The position numbers and the translations under genes are program-made. This document shows, piece by piece, positions 6,920 to 10,908 of a DNA stretch of 10,908 nt (positions are counted from its first letter, which is position 1; every line of letters starts with the position of its first letter). The notes under the pieces are model-generated. The model ran no database searches, was not told the DNA's origin, and worked only from the letters and a program-made list of their open reading frames with translations. The DNA lies in NCBI GenBank assembly GCA_029939595.1, contig JAOZSQ010000063.1, forward strand, positions 1-10,908, given 5' to 3'. The DNA comes from EX4572-165 sp002254885. GTDB lineage: Archaea; Thermoplasmatota; E2; DHVEG-1.

Positions 6920-6945
6920 TACCGATTATATCGGTAGTTTTAACA
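6920..6945 (-). promoter_or_regulatory. Relic promoter/operator of the decayed AbiEi-type gene
   Basis: TACCGAT-TAT-ATCGGTA (6920-6936) is a perfect dyad with 7-base arms immediately before the remnant's ATG, and GTTAAAAC (6938-6945, minus strand) is centred about 25 bases before it. Box plus dyad has the same arrangement as at vapBC and doc, supporting that 6916 was the true start. Confidence 0.5.
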
Positions 6946-7395
6946 TTATTAGTATTTATTGTTTTTATTGAACACAATGTCATTTACTATGCCTACCTTA
7001 AACCTTAAACGACCTGCACCCATTCTTACAAACCATTCAAAAGTCGTCAGTTATCATACCATTTTGTGCAAAACCTGTCATATGAATCACCTACAAAACT
7101 TGTCAGATGACCAATCATTCACCCAACACAGGTCTTTGGGTTTCACTTTCACCCAACACATCCCACATGCAAACAATGAAATATGAATCACCTGCAAAAC
7201 TTGTCAGTTTAGCATCCTTTTATCAGCAAATATGCAATCCTTAATTATCCGTTCCATAAACCATATTCTAAATGCAAAACCCGTCAGATATTATTGCTTT
7301 TTTTGCAAAAGTCGTCTGATGATATATTTAAGGCTCTTTGTTTATTTACCCAGGTCTTGCCTAAAAGAGAACACCCTGATTGATTCAAAAAGATG
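6946..7395. repeat. Gene-free stretch with six copies of the direct repeat GCAAAA-N3-GTCAG
   Basis: There is no supported gene here. Copies, all on the plus strand, start (at the C of CAAAA) at 7038, 7069, 7094, 7195, 7275 and 7306. Examples are GCAAAACCTGTCAT, CAAAACTTGTCAG and GCAAAACCCGTCAGAT. The three bases after AAAA vary (GTC, CCT, CTT, CTT, CCC, GTC), while GTC[A/T]G(A/T) is kept in most. Spacings are 31, 25, 101, 80 and 31. Two copies sit in a 26-bp repeat (7081-7106 and 7182-7207, one mismatch), and TTCACCCAACACA is duplicated between them at 7118-7130 and 7148-7160. Spacing is too irregular and units too short for a CRISPR array. Confidence 0.7.
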
Positions 7396-7530
7396 TTAAT
7401 GTTTCGCAAGTTCACTAAGTGTTTTTCTATGTTCATAGGCTATTTTTATGATGTAGCGAAATTCTTCATCAGCAATTTTTTTACGCGTTTTATCTGAAAT
7501 CTTATCTTTGAAATGTTCTGATGGTGCCAT
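7396..7530 (-). CDS. 44-residue ORF overlapping the 3' end of doc, function unknown
   Basis: This small reading frame starts at ATG 7530 inside the last codons of doc (29 bases of overlap, different frame) and ends at TAA 7396-7398. The product MAPSEHFKDKISDKTRKKIA followed by DEEFRYIIKIAYEHRKT and LSELAKH is strongly charged and looks like two amphipathic helices. The alternating hydrophobics in EFRYIIKIAYEHRKTLSEL are unlike random translation of AT-rich DNA. The stop/start arrangement with doc suggests translational coupling. Doc toxins normally have a small helical antitoxin beside them, and no other candidate is adjacent, so this may be the antitoxin, although in known Doc systems it comes first. 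It could also be a non-coding overlap or a gene fragment. Confidence 0.45.
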   Translation of the reverse strand: MAPSEHFKDKISDKTRKKIADEEFRYIIKIAYEHRKTLSELAKH

Positions 7531-7900
7531 GTTCAATCCACTCACGTAACTCCTCTTGTGCATAATATTTTTCTCTAATGCCTATCATTACTCTTGCATT
7601 ATCTGTCGTATCATATATATTAAACTTTCCTTCATTTTTTAAAATGAACTGTTTTGTTGAAAGAAATGCAGTTCTTTTATTACCACTCTCAAATGCATGA
7701 ATGTAGGTTAACTCATTTAATAATACTGCTGCTTTATCATATAGATCTCCTGAATATTGTTGCATCTTTTTTAGAGCTTGCGAAATATATGATTGTTCTA
7801 TTGTTTTTGCTTGATCATGTTTACTTTTTCGAAACAACTCAATTGCAATGGTATTGTAGTATTCAATTTCCTCAATAGTTGGGTATATAATCTCATCCAT
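7502..7900 (-). CDS. doc: Doc/Fic-fold toxin
   Basis: This 132-residue single-domain protein is of the Fic/Doc superfamily; Doc-type members phosphorylate EF-Tu and other Fic proteins transfer AMP to targets. The signature loop is HAFESGNKRTAF at 68-79, giving H68, F70, G73, N74 and R76, followed by the usual helix. Lys at position 75 resembles Doc (ANKRTA) rather than AMPylating Fic enzymes (GNGR). The acidic residue expected two after F70 is Ser, with Glu one position early, so metal binding may be altered. Length and the YPTIEEIEYYN beginning fit the family. I start at ATG 7900, not the TTG one codon upstream. No Phd-like gene precedes it; a 44-codon ORF overlaps its end. Confidence 0.85.
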   Translation of the reverse strand: MDEIIYPTIEEIEYYNTIAIELFRKSKHDQAKTIEQSYISQALKKMQQYSGDLYDKAAVLLNELTYIHAFESGNKRTAFLSTKQFILKNEGKFNIYDTTDNARVMIGIREKYYAQEELREWIEHGTIRTFQR

Positions 7901-7930
7901 CAATGTATTGAAATATACATGAGGCTTTAA
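7901..7930 (-). promoter_or_regulatory. doc promoter with dyad
   Basis: ATGTAT-N6-ATACAT (7903-7920) lies just before the doc start codon, and an ATTAAAG box (about 7923-7930, minus strand) is centred near -26. This is the same order, box then dyad then ATG, as at the vapBC and AbiEi-remnant starts. No Shine-Dalgarno is visible. Confidence 0.4.
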
Positions 7931-8011
7931 TTGTTTTGTTCACTTAATATGTTTGATTATATATTGAAAAAAGATTATGATGCTCTATAAAAAATAAATA
8001 ATTGCATATGT

Positions 8012-8416
8012 CTATTTCTTTTTAACGTTAAGTTTAATTTTCTTATCCTCTGCATCAATAATGACAAGGTAATCCTCAAAAACTGGTTTTATACCTATAA
8101 GAATTGCAGGACAGTTTTCCATAACACAAATCTCTTCATCCACATATTCTACTTCACGACCACCACGACCAATACAAAAATGAGCTTTTGAAGAAAAAGC
8201 ATCGCATAGTCCATTTGCTGTATTTATCTTATGTTTCTTTTCAACAATATCATATTGTAAATGATCTGCTAAATCTTTTGGTATTGTTAATTCATGTGCA
8301 CCTGAATCAAAAATCGCATTTATTATTTGAGTTGAATTTCCATCAGAACCAATAAATCTTATGGGAATTAATGGAACTGAATCTGATATTTTTCCATATC
8401 TAAATGTAAAATCAAT
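8012..8416 (-). CDS. Retropepsin-like aspartic protease, 5' end disrupted or non-canonical start
   Basis: The frame gives 134 residues (IDFTFRYGKISDSVPLIPIR and onward) with the features of single-domain archaeal retropepsins. FDSGA at about 36-40 is the catalytic DSGA motif, followed by IPKDLADHL. The second signature is a hydrophobic-Gly ILIGIKPVFEDYLVIID near 105-121. Enzymes of this fold act as dimers with one Asp from each chain. No ATG, GTG or TTG begins this frame: TAG (8417-8419) stands directly before ATT-GAT, and before it an in-frame ATG-GCG-AAG-AAA-TCA-TTA reads MAKKSL. Either an ATT start is used, or a point change or indel broke the 5' end. The gene upstream on the same strand is a DUF5678-like protein, a pairing I have seen described for archaea, so the two were probably an operon. 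Confidence 0.7.
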   Translation of the reverse strand: MDFTFRYGKISDSVPLIPIRFIGSDGNSTQIINAIFDSGAHELTIPKDLADHLQYDIVEKKHKINTANGLCDAFSSKAHFCIGRGGREVEYVDEEICVMENCPAILIGIKPVFEDYLVIIDAEDKKIKLNVKKK

Positions 8417-8470
8417 CTATAATGATTTCTTCGCCATATTTATCACTATAAACAATTAATAAAAAAAAAA

Positions 8471-8644
8471 TTAGAAAAAACAGCTACCTTCTTCAAATTG
8501 TTTTTCAATATCTACTTTTCCAAGAGGGTATTTTCTGCCTTCTTTTACAACTTCAACGATATCGGAGCTATGAAAAATAATATTTGACTTTCTATCTATT
8601 AAAACCCATTGGCCAATAAATTTTTTTTCTTTGTTTTTAACCAT
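8471..8644 (-). CDS. Small DUF5678-like protein
   Basis: This small protein of 57 residues (62 if begun at the ATG at 8659) has a conserved beta-rich start, KFIGQWVLIDRKSNIIFHS, then DIVEVVKEGRKYPLGKV and an ending with GSCFF. The pattern of Gly-x-Trp-Val, a His-Ser turn and a following helix resembles DUF5678, a little-studied archaeal family often near retropepsin-like genes. I prefer the start at 8644 because GAGG stands six bases upstream (8651-8654) and MVKNKEKKFIGQW begins like relatives. The stop is followed by a run of ten T (8461-8470, A on the plus strand) that may act as a terminator or may be a slippage site. Its function is unknown; a substrate or partner of the protease next to it is only a guess. 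Confidence 0.65.
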   Translation of the reverse strand: MVKNKEKKFIGQWVLIDRKSNIIFHSSDIVEVVKEGRKYPLGKVDIEKQFEEGSCFF

Positions 8645-8650
8645 AAAAAC

Positions 8651-8654
8651 CCTC
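8651..8654 (-). promoter_or_regulatory. Shine-Dalgarno-like GAGG deciding the DUF5678-like start
   Basis: GAGG six bases before ATG 8644 is one of the few ribosome-site-like sequences at a gene start in the window. It favours 8644 over the upstream ATG at 8659, which has only A/T sequence before it. Confidence 0.4.
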
Positions 8655-8710
8655 TGCATATAATATATTTTCTTATACTACTTAACATTTTTTACAAATG
8701 AGTCTTACTT

Positions 8711-8728
8711 TTGCAAAATTCATCAGAT
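8711..8728 (+). repeat. Isolated copy of the GCAAAA-N3-GTCAG repeat
   Basis: TTGCAAAATTCATCAGAT at 8711-8728 matches the consensus of the cluster at 7038-7320 except for A in place of G at the GTCAG start. It has the same strand orientation and also lies in an intergenic region, here between two divergent genes. Confidence 0.5.
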
Positions 8729-8848
8729 ACCACACCTTACATCAAATTCTTTTTTACACTTAGAACAATATCGGTTGACTAAACTTCTTAACTTCCCATA
8801 AACCCGTGTGTGGATAATAGATAAGTTGATGTGTTGACCATACGAATT

Positions 8849-8877
8849 ATTATTAACTCTAAATACAATCCATATTT
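8849..8877 (+). promoter_or_regulatory. Leaderless-type promoter of the Fic-like gene
   Basis: ATTATTAA (8849-8856) is centred about 25 bases before the ATG at 8878, matching the TTTATTAA boxes of vapBC and the ATPase at 2259. No Shine-Dalgarno is present in the A/T-rich sequence before the start. Confidence 0.45.
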
Positions 8878-9447
8878 ATGACTGATTCCGATGACACCTC
8901 TGCTGAACTGTTTGTCAGGTTGTATTACAACATTTATCTTTTTCTTGTTCAAGATTATTATAAAAGAACCGGAGAATCTTTGAAGTCATATAAGGAATAT
9001 GAGCCAGATTATTTAAAGAAGATATATAATCATTATACTGACAAAAATACTATCATTGATCAAGCTTCTAGTTTAGCAAGTAATCTCATTATTATTCAAG
9101 CACTGCCAAATGCAAATCATCGTACAGCCTTTCTGTTTATCAAATATTACTTTAAAAAACATGGTATAAATATGAAAATATATAGCGAGGAACAGAAAGC
9201 GTATGATGCATTTTATGAAGTGTCAAAATTCTTCATAGAGAGAGAAATCAATCATTATCAACTGTTTAACAATGCATATATGGATGTTCATCATGATCAA
9301 GCTATACGAGAACATAAACAACATATGAAAACATTAATGAAACAGATTGTATGTGTTCCTCAATCTGGCATACGAACGGTTGAATCCTTCCATTCTTTTG
9401 TCGCTTCAATAAACCAAGAAGGTTCTTTACCTTTTGAAAACCATTGA
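8878..9447 (+). CDS. Fic-fold protein lacking the catalytic histidine (probable pseudoenzyme)
   Basis: This 189-residue protein has a Fic/Doc-like core and an extra C-terminal region. The position of the Fic motif is clear: IIIQALPNANHRTAFLFIKY at 71-90, where the family consensus is H-P-F-x-D-G-N-x-R. Here the catalytic His is Gln74, Phe is Leu76 and the metal-binding Asp is Asn78. Asn80 and Arg82 remain, followed by the normal TAFLFIKYYFKKHG helix. Transferase activity by the usual mechanism is therefore unlikely. Residues about 120-189, rich in His and Gln, match nothing I know. The N-terminal region is acidic. It is monocistronic, with its own leaderless-type promoter. Alternatives are a Fic subfamily with a different chemistry, or a gene losing function while still open. 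Confidence 0.7.
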   Translation: MTDSDDTSAELFVRLYYNIYLFLVQDYYKRTGESLKSYKEYEPDYLKKIYNHYTDKNTIIDQASSLASNLIIIQALPNANHRTAFLFIKYYFKKHGINMKIYSEEQKAYDAFYEVSKFFIEREINHYQLFNNAYMDVHHDQAIREHKQHMKTLMKQIVCVPQSGIRTVESFHSFVASINQEGSLPFENH

Positions 9448-9622
9448 GGAAGATTCATAGTACTACCTATAGATTATTATATACTGATCTTGTATTTATA
9501 AATTACTGGGTTTACCTTCTCTTTTGTAATGTTGTATGACCTTATCTGATGTAATACTTGATGTTTATTATCTCATCCAATGAACCATTATAGTCAGTTT
9601 CTCATGCAGAATTCATCCAGTG
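9448..9622. other. Non-coding stretch left of the assembly gap
   Basis: No supported gene was found. One minus-strand stretch (HYKREGKPSNL, then a stop) near 9510-9540 has a faintly transposase-like look but is too short to call. It may be the continuation of the insertion-sequence remnant to the right of the gap. Confidence 0.3.
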
Positions 9623-9722
9623 NNNNNNNNNNNNNNNNNNNNNNNNNNNNNNNNNNNNNNNNNNNNNNNNNNNNNNNNNNNNNNNNNNNNNNNNNNNNNN
9701 NNNNNNNNNNNNNNNNNNNNNN
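9623..9722. other. Assembly gap, 100 N
   Basis: Exactly 100 undetermined bases mark a scaffold join of unknown true length. The eight bases on both sides are identical (ATCCAGTG at 9615-9622 and 9723-9730), so the contig ends may simply overlap or the gap may lie in a repeat. Confidence 0.95.
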
Positions 9723-9933
9723 ATCCAGTGAGACCATCAACACAGCTTGTTTCAGGAAGATCATGAATAATCATATCACAATCTCTCACTGTTTTTAGAA
9801 TTATCACTAGATTTACTCTTTGCCCTGCAAATTCCATTCCAATATTGTATTTTTTATTCTGGAATTTTATCATCCAATCCTTCTTGACTATTATTGTGTG
9901 GACCCTTATCAACATTTTCTCATGGTAATTTAT
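9723..9933 (-). pseudogene. C-terminal fragment of an integrase-type (DDE) transposase
   Basis: The minus-strand frame from a stop near 9933 reads HEKMLIRVHTIIVKKDWMIK then FQNKKYNIGMEFAGQRVNLVI and continues to VDGLTG at the gap. The pattern V-x-KDG-x-I-x-F-x-x-K-x-Y-x-(I/V)G-x-x-x-AGQ-x-V is the small beta-barrel domain that ends transposases with an rve integrase core (IS481-like and relatives). The catalytic DDE domain upstream is absent, so the element is dead. If the two gap edges are merged at the shared ATCCAGTG, the frame stops at once with TGA after LTG, about where such proteins end. The family level is uncertain. Confidence 0.5.
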
Positions 9934-9990
9934 TTATGAATCATATATTCATTGATTGCATTTTTATACACATAAATAGTATTAATTAAG
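9931..9990. other. Short intergenic region
   Basis: This is A/T-rich sequence downstream (minus strand) of the nuclease-fusion gene. TGAAT-CATAT-ATTCA at 9937-9951 is a 5-base-arm dyad that could be a weak terminator stem; nothing else is visible. Confidence 0.25.
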
Positions 9991-10902
9991 TTAATAAAAT
10001 TCAAAATATTCATATTGATTGAATACAGCAGGAATAATCTGGGATTTTGGAATTTGAGTTCTATGATGAATTGCTTCTTTGTATGCTAAGAGTTGACTGC
10101 TGAATTTTTCAGGATGATTCAGATTTGGTTTAAAATCAAGGACATATAAACGATTGTTCTTTATTTGAATAAGATCAATGTGGCCTGTTAAAGCAGTATT
10201 GATCTGAAAGGATTTTGTCTCATTAGGATTCAGAAACACAGGTAGTTCCGTACATACCGTTGTGGAATCATTTATGATGAAGAATTGTTCTACTTTTTCA
10301 TGTGCTGTGTTTTTATTATTTAGATTAATAAGAGCAAGCTTTGTTTGTTTTGTAATGATTGATTCTTTTTTGTAGGCAATTAGTTCTTTTGAAGATTTTT
10401 GTGTTGATGCACGAGGTCCTTGTAGAAACATTTTTGTTTGTAGATTTCGATTAATCCAGTTTATATATCGTTTTAGTTGAGGTAGCTGTTTTGCTGTTAA
10501 ATTCAGTTTTAAATGATGAAACGTAAATGGATATATCTGTTGATGAGCATAAACTTTTGTTGTGATAATATTTGCAGGGTCAACCTGATATCTTTTACGT
10601 AAGTCGATAAATGAAAGCAGCGTATCGTATTTTTTGATCCATGAGTAAATAGTGCGAAGAGGTGGAGAATACCGATATTTTCTCCCGGTTCTTGTTTTAA
10701 CTTGTCTCACCGGATATCCTTTGTTATATGATTCAAGTGCATATAAGATGACATGAAGGGGATATTGAATATAAGGCTGAGTTTTATCGGTGAAATTTTT
10801 AGTACAGGATTTGCAATAATATTTTTGAATAGGACCTGATCTGCTATATCGAATACCGGTCTTTACGACATGGTTTTGTTTTTGACATTGAGGACAGTTC
10901 AT
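9991..10902 (-). CDS. Zinc-ribbon + HTH (transposase-like) fused to RecB/Cas4-like PD-(D/E)XK nuclease
   Basis: This 303-residue protein combines two parts. The N-terminus is a zinc ribbon, C3-P-Q-C6 and C30-K-S-C33, followed by a helix-turn-helix region at about 47-92 (VILYALESYNKGYPVRQV, then LRTIYSWIKKY), the arrangement found at the N-terminus of IS1/IS6-like transposases and InsA-type proteins. Residues about 93-200 are basic and unassigned. The C-terminus carries the RecB/Cas4-type nuclease signature in order: E219 (TELPV), GHID at 240-243, LDFKP with D256 and K258, and Q270-x-x-x-Y274. The four Fe-S cysteines of Cas4 are absent. No DDE catalytic core is present, so it is not itself a transposase. 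The start ATG at 10902 is six bases from the window edge; the MNCPQC beginning suits a zinc ribbon. It is predicted to be a DNA-targeting nuclease of unknown pathway. Confidence 0.75.
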   Translation of the reverse strand: MNCPQCQKQNHVVKTGIRYSRSGPIQKYYCKSCTKNFTDKTQPYIQYPLHVILYALESYNKGYPVRQVKTRTGRKYRYSPPLRTIYSWIKKYDTLLSFIDLRKRYQVDPANIITTKVYAHQQIYPFTFHHLKLNLTAKQLPQLKRYINWINRNLQTKMFLQGPRASTQKSSKELIAYKKESIITKQTKLALINLNNKNTAHEKVEQFFIINDSTTVCTELPVFLNPNETKSFQINTALTGHIDLIQIKNNRLYVLDFKPNLNHPEKFSSQLLAYKEAIHHRTQIPKSQIIPAVFNQYEYFEFY

Positions 10903-10908
10903 TTTCTT

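Noticed and set aside
6959..7186. Plus-strand 75-codon ORF over the repeat cluster
   Set aside because: The frame translates the short repeats, has low-complexity His/Thr/Asn-rich composition, and shows no start signal or family resemblance.
7038..7324. The repeat cluster as a CRISPR array
   Set aside because: Conserved units are about 13-16 bases, spacings vary from 25 to 101 bases, and no cas gene is present (the nuclease at 9991 lacks Cas4 cysteines).
7038..7324. The repeats as C/D box guide RNAs (GTCAGATGA, CTGATGA look like D and C boxes)
   Set aside because: No consistent C, D', C', D order or spacing could be laid out over any copy.
7654..7878. Plus-strand 74-codon ORF over doc
   Set aside because: It is an antisense shadow of the Doc/Fic gene.
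8399..8434. UAG at 8417-8419 as a pyrrolysine codon in the protease
   Set aside because: The upstream segment MAKKSL is very short, no pyrrolysine machinery is visible, and a simple mutation or sequence error explains it better.
9580..9798. Plus-strand ORF spanning the N gap
   Set aside because: It exists only because the 100 N are read as open; both real ends are too short to support a gene.

Overview
The window is strongly AT-rich and reads as an archaeal accessory (defence / toxin-antitoxin) island on a metagenome-type scaffold; a run of exactly 100 N at 9623-9722 marks a scaffold join. Three things point to archaea. Several genes lack a Shine-Dalgarno but have an A/T-rich TATA-like box (TTTATTAA, ATTATTAA and similar) about 25-30 bases before the ATG, as expected for leaderless transcription. 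The gene families (ATPase_2/DUF234-type and AAA_14/DUF4143-type ATPases, AbrB-PIN VapBC, AbiEi/AbiEii, Doc/Fic, DUF5678-like plus retropepsin) form a mix common in archaeal islands. No bacterial -35/-10 promoter stands out. The phylum cannot be fixed from this sequence.

Layout. Positions 330-3635 hold two divergently transcribed ATPases of different families, each ending in a PD-(D/E)XK-like nuclease motif, with a promoter region between them that carries palindromes. Positions 3691-4551 hold a decayed small ORF and an intact vapBC operon on the minus strand. Positions 4728-6214 hold an intact abiEi-abiEii operon. Directly behind it, 6425-6936 is the wreck of a second, different abiE locus, with frameshifts, a Trp-to-stop change and an apparent internal deletion; its promoter palindrome survives. 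From 7038 to 7320 there is no gene but a cluster of six short direct repeats (consensus GCAAAA-N3-GTCAG). Related copies lie at 8713 and 2059.

Positions 7396-8644 (minus strand) hold a Doc/Fic-type toxin, a 44-codon ORF overlapping its 3' end, a retropepsin-like aspartic protease whose 5' end is damaged or uses a non-canonical start, and a small DUF5678-like protein. At 8878-9447 (plus) is a Fic-fold protein that has lost the catalytic His. Positions 9448-9990 are a decayed insertion-sequence remnant around the assembly gap. Positions 9991-10902 encode an unusual fusion of a transposase-like zinc ribbon and helix-turn-helix to a RecB/Cas4-like PD-(D/E)XK nuclease.

How it fits together. Most units are self-contained pairs with a palindrome between TATA box and start codon, the usual layout of autoregulated toxin-antitoxin operons. 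Intact and decaying copies sit side by side, so this looks like an island with high gain and loss. The best candidate for something undescribed is the zinc-ribbon-HTH-nuclease fusion at the right end. Next come the GCAAAA-N3-GTCAG repeat family and the micro-ORF behind doc.
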